DNA from: Melanocharis versteri
Lineage: Eukaryota; Chordata; Aves; Passeriformes; Melanocharitidae
Direction: 5' to 3'
Assembly (NCBI GenBank): GCA_013397845.1
Contig: VZTG01000247.1
Span: 581,833 to 645,832 of the forward strand
Length of the DNA: 64,000 bases
In this document: positions 50,701 through 62,066 of the stretch, piece after piece
Position numbering within the stretch: position 1 is the stretch's first letter
Layout of the letters: every line of letters starts with the position of its first letter
Program-made: the position numbers and the translations under genes
Notes under the pieces: generated by a model
Database searches by the model: none
What the model was told of the DNA's origin: nothing
What the model saw: the letters and a program-made list of their open reading frames with translations, nothing else

Positions 50701-51250
50701 AATTTCAGTGAGTGACCTGAATGACTCTGCAATGAAAGACTGAAATGTCACTCTCCTCCTTTACTTTGTTTGCCTTGAGCAAAGACTGCTCCAGATTGTG
50801 TACATCCACCGAGGTCCAAATGATGAAAGGGCAGTGCGTAAGCGTGGATTCAAGGCTCAGCTAAATCTCCCTGCTCTGGCAGAATAGTAGGGAACATGAG
50901 GAAGAGGGCATGGGTGAAAAATAAGACGATCTCTTCTGGAGCAGCTTCCACTGTGGCTATCTTTTCCCATCTTGGAGCAAGTAAAAGTGAGCCTGGCTAT
51001 AGGGACCTGGCTCTCCCTTGCTCTCTTAGCTGCCAGCCACAAGTAAATCAGACCTCATGCCTGTGGCTAAAGGCAAAGCAAATGGTTTCCATTACCCAGG
51101 TATTTATTTTGCACCTGCTTCTGTGACATCTGTGTAATAACAGTTACATATGACAAAAGGTAGTCTGACCTGACTTCGAGTATTTCATTGCTTTTTTTCA
51201 TTGCGCTGAGTGAGCAAGCAAGCAGAGGACTCATATTCTTCATGAGAGGT
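44789..51250. other. Intergenic sequence without recognised genes
   Basis: About 6.5 kb without exon, RNA gene or clear repeat. A T-rich region lies at 49,130-49,600, and a complex AT-rich block with a possible conserved look at 47,830-47,960 (CATTAACAGCC, CAATTATCCTGATATC). Confidence 0.42.
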
Positions 51251-51298
51251 AGAATTGTAGAATCATTTAGGTTGGCAAAGACCTTTAAGATCATCAAG
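51251..51298 (-). mobile_element. Short CR1 3'-terminal fragment
   Basis: AGAATTGTAGAATCATTTAG followed by GTTGGCAAAGACCTTTAAGATCATC is the reverse complement of the CR1 3' UTR with two degenerate terminal repeats. Only about 50 bases remain recognisable. Confidence 0.8.
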
Positions 51299-54200
51299 GT
51301 GCCACAGACCATCCAGCTGAGACACCTGTGGAGTGGCAAGTGCAAAGACCTTTGCTGTCAAGAATCTTAAACCCTTGTTTCCGATGTGCCTCGTTGGTAC
51401 AGCTCAGATGCAGTAAAGGAGTAAAATACTATCAGTAAATTTCAGAAAGTTCAGTATTTGCATTTCATTTGGAAACCTATGACATTTTGGCATATTTTCA
51501 CTGGAAGGCCAGAGCAAGGCTGATTGAAGATCAGTGTCAGCATTAAAATATACAAGGTATGGAAAGCCAGCCTGCCAGGCACAGAACCAGGGTAACCCTG
51601 GGACAGAGAATAGGACTGTTAGGGTTGGTGGTTTTTTTTAATACAGCACTGAACAAAGAGATTAAGTCACCCACAACAGTCTGAAACTGTATCTTCTTGG
51701 CGTGATACGGGTTCCTAGAGCAAATATGCTTGTCTTCAGACCTTCCTTTGTCCATATTGCCTGACATACAAGTGTCAGAACTGGGGGTTGTTCAACCTTT
51801 TTATTTACTGTGTGGCAGATAGGAAAGCACTGGAACAGCACCATTCTCTGTATTCTCTCTGGTACGATATGGCTACTTTTCAAGGACCAAGAAACTTTTC
51901 CATCATTTGGATAAGCATGGATGTCAGTTGTACTCCGGCAAAATTATGAGAAGCTCCAAAAAAATCTCAGCCCGAGTGACCATTCCCCTTCAGCCATCAT
52001 GCAGGCACTATCAACATTTTGTTTACTGAAAATGTTAAAGAGGTACTGTTGCCATTTATATATGACTGGTAAAGTTCTGACTCTATTCCTGGAAGCAAAG
52101 AAATAATTGCTTTCACCTTCCCACCTTGCATTGTCTGTAATTAGTTGAAAATGTGACATAATGCCAGGAAGACGGAAGAAAATAATCTAGAAAGCAAGGA
52201 CAGTGGCATTAGTGCTCACTGCAGTATATTTGTGAAGCACTACTGTTAGATTTAGGACTGTATCTTGTTTACATGGCTGGGGGAAAAGCCTGAACTCATC
52301 TGAGGTGAAGCACAGACTTTGGCTTTCCTCCATCACCTGAACAGACCACTGTCAACATCTTTTTTTTTGCCCCCACTAGATTCAACCCTTGTCTCTACAG
52401 CATCTTCTATCTACAGCCCACCACTCATCTTACAGGGTTCTAGTTCATACCCCATGACCCAAGGCTGAAATGTTTTTTATTACTACAATTTCAAGTTCGT
52501 GGAAAAGGAGGAATATTTGGCTCTTTCCTCTTTGCACCATGATGTGTGTTTTGTGACTGCTGAACATGGCAGCTTTTCACAAACAAGAAAGGAAGAAATG
52601 CCAAAGAAGTTGCCTCATCACATTAACAGAATGAAAGACACTGCAAATTAAATCACACAGGTGGAAAAATACTTAGGTGGGTTGTTTTGGGGTTTTTTTC
52701 CCCCGTGTAGCTAGAAAAGATCTCACACATTGAAAAGAAAAATTGTCTGTTCCTGTGGTAAAATGTAAACTGTATATATTTGCCATAAATCTACTCAAAT
52801 TTTGTTGCAGAGCATATAGGCAAAACTGCTTTTTTAGGTTTACACATATTACAAGACAACTTGACCTACCCTCTGCTGAAAAGGGAGAGAAAAGTCTGAA
52901 ACACTTCCAGCAGCCTCCCTCTCTATTATTATTTTCACTCTTAATTTTTGTTGGGAGTAGGGAGGGAGGCAGAGAGAAAGAGGGAGAAGGGGTGGAAAAG
53001 GTAGCTATCAAGTAAGTCAGGATTGTGACTTACAGGAGTGAGGGGAAAAGCTGTTTTTTGAACTAGGATGGACAATAATCTGTCCCTCACAGTCCAATTC
53101 ATTTAGAGAAGAATACCTGGGAACTGGAGCATTGTTATTTTAGCAGTTCCTCCAGAGCAAGGCTTGCTTTGCCACCACCCATCATCCCAGAGGCAGAACT
53201 TGCAAAGCTGCTGCCATTGCCACCATAACTCTTACATCATCATTGACTGCAAACACTGAACTGAATTTCCCAAGACTTTGGGAGTTATCTGGAGGCCCTG
53301 GGAAATTTCACTACAACTTGAGGTTAGGCAGGTCTGTGCGTTAGAGCTGTTTTTTCCAGCAGCATGAACACACACACAGAATAAGAGCCAGGTTCTCCTC
53401 AGAGACTGTTTTAACACTGTTTCAAGAGAGTTATTCTTGTTCCTCATTTACATTCCCAGGAGAGGAAACCGACTCAGTATCTCTCTTATTTGTAGGCACT
53501 TGTGATAGCAGATTGAGGTTTCCCAGCTCAGTAAGAAGTCAAATGATCCAGTAACTGACTCTGCATCTCGATTACTGAGGATACAGGAAAAATAATGTAT
53601 TTTATCCACTTTTATCTGGCTACTCTTGCCACACCCTATGCAGGGAGGAAAGGTATATTATGCTGCTTGTATGCAGGGGTTATTCTGAAAGTAACCCAAC
53701 CCAAGGAGAACCCCTCATTAGGGCTTCAATGAGGGATTACACATAGGTGTCAAGGGACAAATAAACCAGGCGTTTTCAGCATTATTCTTGTTTAATGTTA
53801 TGAAACGGCTTTCAAAACTCTGGATGCAAATAAAACTTTCCAACAGGCTGCCAGGAACTGTCATGCCAATAATGCCATGCCAATGTGAATGAAGTCGGAG
53901 TGTTGTTCTTTGTAGCAATCAGACATGCCACACAATGCATTTCTGTGGAGTTCTCTTTCTTGGGTGGTTGAAATCACTTGGCTGCCAGCCTCGTGCCTCC
54001 CAGCTCACCTGAGGCATGCTGTAATCAGCCAGAACCGCGCTGCATGTCATGTCTTACTGCTTCCAGAAAATATACAAATTTCCTTTCCTTCTATTCCCTT
54101 TGTGAATGAGTCCCTTAGGGGTATGGTTTTAAGACAGCGCACAAGAAGCCTTTGCACAGATCCTCGTAACGCATAATGAGATTTGTGTGCCTGCCTACTT

Positions 54201-57195
54201 TCTCTGAAAATGAACCCTAGAACAGCAGAAGTGACTTGGTCTGGCACTCGCTTGGTCCTTTTGACCTCCCTCTTGTGACAGAAGAGAAAGAATTCCCCCT
54301 CCTTCTCTTACAGATAGCCTGGAGGGTGGGTTTTTATGATGTGCTGTCTGGCCTTGCAGTAAACAGAGACATTTCTTGAGGTTTTTAGAGTAATCAGCTC
54401 CAGTTCTGAAGAAAGATATGGTAGTTCAGCACTTCATGGGATAAACTTGTCATAAGAGTACAGGTGCAATGAGTCTGCATGTCCTATAACAGAAGGCTTG
54501 AATGCAGAGTTTTTGCTTCAAAATGACATCAGAAAACACTGTAAGTCCCAGAGAGCTAACTGCTTACGACAAGTAGAAAAGTCTCACCTGCAGAATAGGT
54601 GCCAAGAGCTCATGCTCTTTCCAAGCCTTTTGTTGATATTACTGCACCCTGCAGTATTCCGTGAAGTGGTTCAGTGAAAATTCCCCTACAAAGATTCAGG
54701 GAAGCTCCTTGTACACAGCCCATTTTCAATGTTTTTTTGTAAGACCTACAAAAAAAGCCAGAGAAAGAACATGCTATAAACCACCACCAAAACCTCTGGG
54801 CTGTTATGGATTGCGGGAAGGCTTCTTGCAGTCTGCCAGGATCCATGCTGAGTGCCTGGGGAGCTGAAAACTGCTCTTGTCCTGCGATAAGGGCTTTACA
54901 TGAAGCAGGCTCTGCTGGAGGCACAGCAACTTACAACTTGTGTTGGACCAGCACTGCCAAAATGCCCCTTATAACCAGCATCAATCGAAGTGATGTCAAA
55001 AATGCTCCTGCCCTATAACCTAAGTAAAGAATGTGAGTTTAATGGGGAAATATACATTGGAAAGTATAACTGAGATCAAGGTACTGTGTGCCTGGGCTAC
55101 GTACACAGAATTCTATTGTCTCTCACTGAGAATCAGCAGGCTGTACCTCAGAGTTTCTTGGGTTTTGCCTTGGGCCTGGTCTAGATGTACTTTTGCACTA
55201 GTAAAACACAGCAAGTGCAGTAAGTGTTTACCCCCTCCGACGTTACCATTTCATCTGGTCTAATAAGATCCAGCTTTTATTTATGTGTGTAGCTGCGCCT
55301 GTGAGAGGCAGGAAGAACACACCAGCTGGGGAGGAAAAAGGAAAAAGAAAAAAGAAATTCCCGGGTACCTTCCCAAGGAGTTAATGCATTGGGGCATATG
55401 TGAAGGAGTTAAAACACTACGCAGGTACAGATCCTGTGGCAATTACAAATGTTATTGAAATAAAAACCAGAAACAGGAAGCCAAAAAACAGGTCCCTAAG
55501 GCAGGCATCTGTCTTAAATGATATCATTTGTCAAGTTTCCAGCATTTTGTGGTTGTGAACACAAAAAGAAGTTCTGTGTTACACTAAGGACATTACATAC
55601 TCATTAGCTGGAATGTTCCTGAAGTACATAATACAGGATTTTCATTTAATAAGAAGCAGCTACTTGCAACTGCATTGCACATAAAATAAATTCTGGGCAC
55701 GCTAATTGCCATTCAAGGATGTTCTACCTAATTTTTGACAGGTTTTTCTTCCCCTCCCCCCTTAGACTACTTTGTAAAAATTGTAAGCAGAATGAATTAC
55801 TAAAGTTTTAAAACATTTGGAGACTATTGGAGACTTCTTATTTCTGAAATCTGAATTTCTTCTATCACGAGTTATGAAGGTTTTAATGCAGATATTAAAG
55901 AACAAAAGGGAAAAAAACCCAAGTTATCTACAGGAATACTGTAGCAAGAAGTGGAGTGTTAAGAAGGCAAAATACATACACATACATATACATGCGTGTC
56001 CCTTGGTACAATAACTCTCCAAGTCATCCCCCCCATCTCCAAGAACAAACCTAGCTTTAATTAATTGGTTTAGTTCCTCTATCTGAACACTATTAGTGCA
56101 TTAGTTTTAACTAATATATAAGCTTCCCCCTCGCTGCCCTGCCAATGACCTTAAGCTTCACATGGTAGGAAAGCCACTTGCTGTAGAATAGAAAAGTAAT
56201 TTATCCACCATGATTGTTCAGCCCCGGCCCCTCTGTAAAACAGCAACTGACAATTGTGCTGTGTTATGGATGGTACGTTTGTGGTGTGTACAATAGTGTG
56301 CAGAGCATCAAACTCACTTCCCTGAACACTGCAGGCAGGATTTGAAAAGTGATCGTAGAGAGAAGCGACCACTTGCTGAGCGATGTCCCTCCATTTCCAA
56401 ATCTTTTTTTTTTCCAAGTAACTCCCCCCATTTTTTTTTCTCAAAAGAAAGATCAGTGTTGTTTTCTCAGCTTAAGTAAGAGCAGTATGTAGTTTTCCAT
56501 TCATAAAAGTATGTCATAATAATAACAATGAAAAAAGAGGTTACATTGCTTTTATTTTACCTGGGATTTCCCTGCTTCTTTCCACATTTCAGGATTTAGC
56601 ATATTCCCTCAAAACATAATAAATTTCTATTCTGTAGCTTAAGGGATCCATCAGTTAAAATGTTAGTCTTTCATCTTTATTACCCTCCCATTAAAATGAA
56701 AGAAACCGGGACACACTTCAGTTTAGAAGAAGCAATTTAGTTGGTAATGTCCTTACTACTCAAGTCTTTACAAAGAGAGAAAGTGCATTATTGCTTATAT
56801 TTCACACATCTATCTGCATAAGAAGCAACTAAAGCTTTCAGACACATACGATATTAAATTTAATAATATTCTTTGATTAGATTATTTTATTACAACATTT
56901 TTCCATTACTAGTCATTTCCCGTACACATTTACATTCATAAAACCTGCAGGTTTTTCTTTGTTTGTATGTGTTTATATGAATTCATAAAGCAAGGAAAAG
57001 ATTTTCTGGTTTGCTACAGCTGTTAGATTCGAAAAGAACAGATTAATAACTAGCCACCACGTAGGACTAGGTTTTCTTGTACACTGCACCAGTAACCCTT
57101 TGCTATAATGAGGACACAAAGAGGCTCACATCAGGCTGCTCCTCTTCTTCATAACTCAAAAGCGTCACAGTGGCAATAGCCTCTAGTGCTATTTG
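51299..57195. other. Intergenic sequence without recognised genes
   Basis: No supported gene or named repeat. Around 55,600-55,760 there is complex AT-rich sequence (CACGCTAATTGCCATTC near 55,698) that could be conserved. Short A- and T-runs lie near 56,405-56,440. Confidence 0.42.
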
Positions 57196-57199
57196 TCTT

Positions 57200-57330
57200 T
57201 AGTGCAGTTGTGACACTTCGGCATGATCCATAATTTGGCAGCTATTTACCGTGACATTTCCCTTCAGTGCAGCCATAACATTCAGTGAAGCCATTATTTG
57301 GTTCCATTTACCATATAAATTGTATTGTCG
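57200..57330. repeat. Imperfect 65-bp tandem duplication
   Basis: Two adjacent units of about 65 bases start at 57,200 and 57,265. Each runs (T/C)AGTGCAG, then GTGA or AACATTCAG, then a CATAATTTGG or CATTATTTGG block, then CCATTTACCAT or GCTATTTACCGT. The match is clear but diverged. Confidence 0.55.
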
Positions 57331-57720
57331 TGCATGCATGCTAGCAGCTACATTAGGTACCTGAAAATGAGTAAATCTTGTAAAATAGATACTAACGGCT
57401 ATTCAGCAGAGAAATTTCTTTACTCCTCAGACAGAAGTAGGAATATATATAATATCTGCAAACACTACTGCAAACTTTTCCTTGAGAGATTGCAATTATC
57501 TGTATTTACATGACACAGCAGTTATTCATATCCACTTACTAAATACACACTTTATGCGTATATACATTACACACATTTGCACGCATACAAACACCCAGCA
57601 AACTATTGCTTGGTAGGAACCCAACTTAATTCAAAAAGGTATTAGGAGAATCCAGCATAGCAATTAAGTAGGAAGCATATCTGTAAAATGTGCTGAGGGT
57701 TGCAAGCCAGGAGAGAGCGA

Positions 57721-57765
57721 GTGAGTACGTGTGTGTCCGTGTGCGCGTGCGTATGCACGCATGTG
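57721..57765. repeat. Alternating purine-pyrimidine (GT/GC) tract
   Basis: GTGAGTACGTGTGTGTCC, GTGTGCGCGTGCGTATGCACGC and so on, about 45 bases rich in CpG and TpG alternation. This is among the best Z-DNA-prone stretches in the window. Confidence 0.85.
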
Positions 57766-57959
57766 ACAGACTCAGGAAAAAAGCCAGCTCTTCATCTAGT
57801 TCTTTGTTGTTTTTCCATGGAAGCATATGTGTGTAGGGAAGGGAAATTCGGTTATTAGCCTCAGCAAACAATGCCAGATTCCTCTGTAGCAAATTCATTT
57901 AGAAAGGTAAAATTAGGATGTAGTGCTAGCAACCACATCTCAATGAGCTGCTATTATTA

Positions 57960-58260
57960 ATAGTATTATTATTTAAATCCCTGCTCTCTACATATAGTAT
58001 ACTTAGTACTTCCAAGGCAAATGTATTATTATTTTTAATCATTTAAGTCCCCACTGTGCACACAGCTTTTAATACACCTTTTTTGCAAGCATATTAAGTG
58101 TATTGTTATTAATCCCTTGCTGTGACTCTACAGTATTTCTTTTCCTTGTATGTTCAATGTCCTATCATCATTTAAACCTCTCAGTGTGTGCATGCCATAT
58201 ACATTTTCCTAGCCATCTAATATTTAAACATTATTTAAATCCATCATAGCTTACTTATTC
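57960..58260. repeat. Degenerate tandem array, period about 62 bp
   Basis: Five related units begin near 57,964, 58,024, 58,101, 58,163 and 58,226. Each starts with a TATTATTATTTAAATC-like block, then CC(C)TGCTGTG-like, then ACA(C/T)AG or a similar TATAC string. Spacings are about 60, 77, 62 and 63 bases. The second interval seems to carry a 14-base insertion. Identity between units is modest and judged by eye. Confidence 0.5.
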
Positions 58261-60254
58261 AAAGTCAGCCGTGCTCCCACAACTGTAAGTTTGCAGAATA
58301 TACTTTTAAATAAAGAGAAGTTGGGTTTTTTCCCCTTGCTGCAACCCAAAATTTATTATGAAACTCATCAAAAAGGCCTTATTTGCATGTTTAAGAAATA
58401 CTTTTCACCCTCTCTCCATCAATAATGCTCTCTTTCAGCAATTTAAAGGATGAAAGTTGTATCTTTAAAAACAAAAATTACTTCTTTATTCCATATTCAT
58501 TTATAGAAGCGTTATCATGCTGATCCTGAGCTACTCCTTCAGCTCAACATAGACATTTGATGAAAAAGACAAGCCCAATGACCATAGCCTAACCTAAACA
58601 CCAAAAGGGCTATGAAATTTGAACATTGGCTATCCAAGTTATGCATATAACAGATATAAACCTTTTATTAATGCTGTGATCAGCATGAAAGTGCTAAACA
58701 ACAATCTGAAGCCAAAATTAAAATGAACAACATGTCATATCTGAATATATATGTGTGAAACTTCCAAAGGTTCCTCTCTTCCCCTATTTTGATCAGTGAA
58801 GAAGCCTGGGGCAGTTGCATTATGCAATGTTTTATATGAAGTAACATATTAAAAAGAAAGTAGAATGTATGTCCAAACAGAATCCTGTTACAGGAAGAAT
58901 TTTTTATGACAAAAACATATGGAATTCACTGCCTCAGAAACACCAAAGCTACTGAACTAACAGTGATCAACACATCTGAAAATTGGCCCACTTGTATGGG
59001 TTTTGGCATTTGACTGCAGGGATTTAATTTGAAAAAATTGTTACTCATGCAACTTTTCTGTATGTATCACAGATGTAACCAATTGTAATTTTTTTATTTT
59101 GCCACAGTACATCCCAAACAACATTGGTTTTTTAAGATGCATTTATTGACCAAGGACTTCACCTTATCCCTGAACAAGAAAAGACATCACATGACTAGGA
59201 ATAAAATGCTGAGAACTTTTCACGTTCTGTGTGGTACTTGCGTGTTTGCATCTTTCTAGCATTCAGCTGGAAGGTCAATATACCTTTCTAATTATGCAAA
59301 ACACAAACATAACACAGCATTTGTATTATCAGAGATGAAAGAGGAAATCTGTTTCTAACAGCAGATCTTACTTAGAACAAAAATCATGGCGGTTTGATTC
59401 TCACCTTGAGAAACAGAGAAAAACGATAACAAAGACTCAATCCATTCCACCTTTCCCCAAAATCCACCAAAGTGAGACTAAACTTAGTTAGTCAGGCATG
59501 GCACAAGAAAGGGACAATTCTCCATTGCACACAATTCTTTATGATGCTTATGACATATGTACTGAAAAATTACATTAAGAATGCACTAAATCAAAATTAA
59601 AAATATTTTTCTGTCTGTGCTACTGAATAAAATGTATATTTTCCTATGCTATGATCAAAAATGTTGTGTACAGTCAGTCCTGAATAATGCCCTAAAATTA
59701 AGTTTACCCTGGATTTTTCCCTTCAAGTCCTAGATATTATCAGTCTATCATTATGTTTATTATGAGGCATATGATCTTAGGAAATTTCCATCTCTTCAAC
59801 TACATACAAATGAATGTAATTTCAAAAGATGTGGCAAAATTGGCCTTCAAGATCTTAAAAGTTTGCTATGGAAAAAAAGATGTAGAGCAAGCAGTTTCAA
59901 GTATTTTATTGTTCTGGAAAATATTACGCTTCTAGCTGGAATTCCCACTGTATGTACCATTAATATTATCCACTAGGTGAGGAAGAATTTTTGAAACTTT
60001 ACAAAACCCTTTAACTGCATCCACTAGAAAATCTATGGCTGAGCATCAGTACGTGTACCAGATATTGCGACTAGAGATTTAAAATGGTCCTGCTGTTTGT
60101 AACAGAGCTTCTGCAGAAGCAGGATTTGGTAAATGTAGAAGTAGCGGCCTGTCCCTTCAAGAATGATCAGTCAAGTAACTCTGCAAAACAGAATATCTGA
60201 AAAAGAGCTAATCAGCAAGAAACATGAAAATAGGAATAAATGCCACAAACGTTT
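58261..60254. other. AT-rich sequence downstream of PTGR3
   Basis: No exon, RNA gene or named repeat is recognised. It could include distal 3' UTR of PTGR3 if a further polyadenylation site is used, but no strong evidence is visible. Confidence 0.4.
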
Positions 60255-60270
60255 AAATAGCTTTTACAAC

Positions 60271-60276
60271 TTTATT
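60271..60276 (-). terminator. PTGR3: Distal polyadenylation signal of PTGR3
   Basis: AATAAA on the minus strand is followed about 25 bases later by a T/GT-rich stretch (GTTTGTGGCATTTATTCC), a layout consistent with a real cleavage site. It would give a 3' UTR of about 870 bases. A further AATAAA at 60711-60716 has a weaker downstream context. Confidence 0.5.
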
Positions 60277-60991
60277 TGATCTTCAAAAAATATACAGGGC
60301 CTGAACACACATGAACATGGCTCAAAATCCCACTCCAATAATCTTTAAATACTGACTAAAGGGGAGACTGGACAATAAACAGTAACAGTGGAAAATGAAA
60401 AGGCAACAAAATGAGACTATATTGCAACTTGTAGTTAAAGATTTAAGAGAATTGCGCAGTTGTTTGTAGTTACGAAAGACAGGATTAAAAAAAAAAAAGT
60501 CAAGTTGCTTAATATTACTGACATGTCAGAATTGGAGGATAAATTTCCCTGTGTAACCAGTCAAGGAATATTACTATGATCCATGATGCAACTGAATTAT
60601 GATTATCATGTTTGTGACAGAAAATCAAGAGCATTTTTTTCCCAGAAACTTCAAAAGATTAATAGAGTAACCCAAAGATACAACTCTTTACTTATTCCTG
60701 TTCTAACAATTTTATTTTTAAATCAGGGAATCAAAATTGCTGAAAGATTTTTTTTCTGAGCTGAACTACATATGAAGTCTTATCAAATCAGGCTGACAGA
60801 CTAAATCTGCCTCTGCATCAAGACTTATTCTGTCAAGAACAATGTTCTTGTCTCACGCTAAACTAAGTGACAGTATCAAACACAGGCCCATTATGTCCCT
60901 GCTACAGCCACTGATTTAAACACTTCTAAGAAAATAAAAACAATCAAACCAAAAAAAACCCCCAAAACCCTCTCCAACAAACCCATCCCTT

Positions 60992-60997
60992 TTTATT
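60992..60997 (-). terminator. PTGR3: Proximal polyadenylation signal of PTGR3
   Basis: AATAAA on the minus strand lies about 125 bases past the stop codon. It is followed within 15-60 bases by a strongly G/T-rich stretch (TTTGTTGG, TTTTGGGGG, TTTGGTTTG at about 60,940-60,985), the usual downstream element. It would give a very short 3' UTR. Confidence 0.5.
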
Positions 60998-61122
60998 AAC
61001 ACTTTAATGCTGTTTTTTAATATAATATCCATTACTAAGCTTAAAAAAAGAAATTGTTTCTAGTAAATCTGAGGCATAAAGTGCCCATTTTCTCTCTTCT
61101 GATTTATATCATTGTTCTGTTT

Positions 61123-62047
61123 TTACAGCTTACTGTTGACAGAGTGAGGTAATTCAACTACAATTTTTCCAATGTTTTTTCCCATGTACATGTAATCTAC
61201 AGCACGGAATACAGATTCCAAGCCAGTGAACTTGCCCTCCGGAGACATGTCTCCAAAGTCCACCTCACAAACCAGGTCTCCTCCTTCATACATCTTGAGC
61301 AAATGCTGCAGAGCCATTTTGTAGTCAGAAAGGTAATGGTTCAAGAAGAAACCCCGGATGCTGGCAGACTTCTTCAATAGTTTTGCTGGCAATAACTCTG
61401 CTTTAACGGGCTGGAGGCCAGTGGGGTTTTGGTAGCCAGCGATAAACCCAATAACTATCAGGCGCCCTTTGATAGCCAAGGCATTGAGAGCCAAGTCAAA
61501 CATCTTTCCCCCAACAGATTCATACACCACATCCACACCTTCGGGGTAGTCCTTCCTAAGCACAGATTCGACATTTTCAGTTTTATAGTTGATCGTACGG
61601 TCACAGCCAATGGATTTCAGAAAGCCACCCTTTTCATCACTGGAGCAGGTTCCAATTACATGGCATTTTGCCTTCTTTGCAAGCTGCACAGCGAACTGGC
61701 CCGTTCCTCCAGCTGCTGCTGTCACCAGAACCTTCTTGCCTTCAGACAGGTCTCCCAGCTCTTTCAAACTGAGGTACGCAGTTGCGCCACTTACCATTAA
61801 AGTGAGAAACTCGGGTTTCACTGAGGGTAGAGGGACTGCTTGTCTGGCAGGCACAACTGTGTATTCAGCAAAGGAACCTGCTTTCACGTAGGCCACAGCT
61901 TGACCCACTGAGTAATGTGCACTAGCACTGAGTCCTAACGCTACCACATCACCGACACCTTCAAAGCCTATATCAAAGGGGGGCTTTACTGAGGCGTCAT
62001 ATCGACCAGCTGAGTAGTTTATATCAGATGCATTAATGCCGACAAAT
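61123..62047 (-). CDS. PTGR3: Prostaglandin reductase 3, terminal coding exon (partial gene)
   Basis: The exon encodes 307 residues plus a TAA stop and matches the vertebrate zinc-binding alcohol dehydrogenase domain protein 2 / prostaglandin reductase 3 family (ZADH2). It belongs to the zinc-independent medium-chain dehydrogenase/reductase superfamily; the human enzyme reduces 15-keto-prostaglandins with NADPH and restrains adipocyte differentiation. Visible landmarks, counted within the 307 residues: the GroES-like part with ASDINYSAGRYD (about 5-16) and PPFDIGFEG (about 23-31); the Rossmann glycine motif AAAGGTGQFA (about 110-119); VDVVYESVGG (about 171-180); and a C-terminal SKL, a type 1 peroxisomal targeting signal. 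The exon starts after a good acceptor (AG at 62048-62049) in phase 2, so the first arginine codon is split. As I recall the human protein (377 aa), 70 N-terminal residues should come from exon 1; 70+307 matches exactly. Exon 1 was not found up to 64,000. The frame is intact, so this is a functional gene rather than a retrocopy. Confidence 0.96.
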
Positions 62048-62066
62048 CTAGAAGAAAACAAAAATG
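62048..62066 (-). promoter_or_regulatory. PTGR3: Splice acceptor of the PTGR3 terminal exon
   Basis: On the minus strand a T-rich tract (TTTTTGTTTTCTTC) runs directly into TAG and then the exon sequence ATTTGTCGG. The open frame continues 14 bases into this tract and gives an artificial N-terminus (xFSSR). That extension begins with a TTG codon rather than ATG and is intronic. The exon boundary agrees with the point where similarity to human ZADH2 starts (the split arginine followed by FVG). Confidence 0.9.

Larger units (their letters stand above)
60255..61122 (-). other. PTGR3: PTGR3 3' untranslated region (probable extent)
   Basis: AT-rich, non-coding sequence directly follows the PTGR3 stop codon on the minus strand. 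Three AATAAA hexamers occur within 860 bases of the stop (60992-60997, 60711-60716, 60271-60276). The lower boundary is inferred from the last of these. The true UTR could stop earlier or run further into the AT-rich sequence below 60 kb. Confidence 0.5.

Noticed and set aside
61429..61891. Plus-strand frames of 123 and 100 codons over PTGR3
   Set aside because: They are antisense shadows of the real coding exon.
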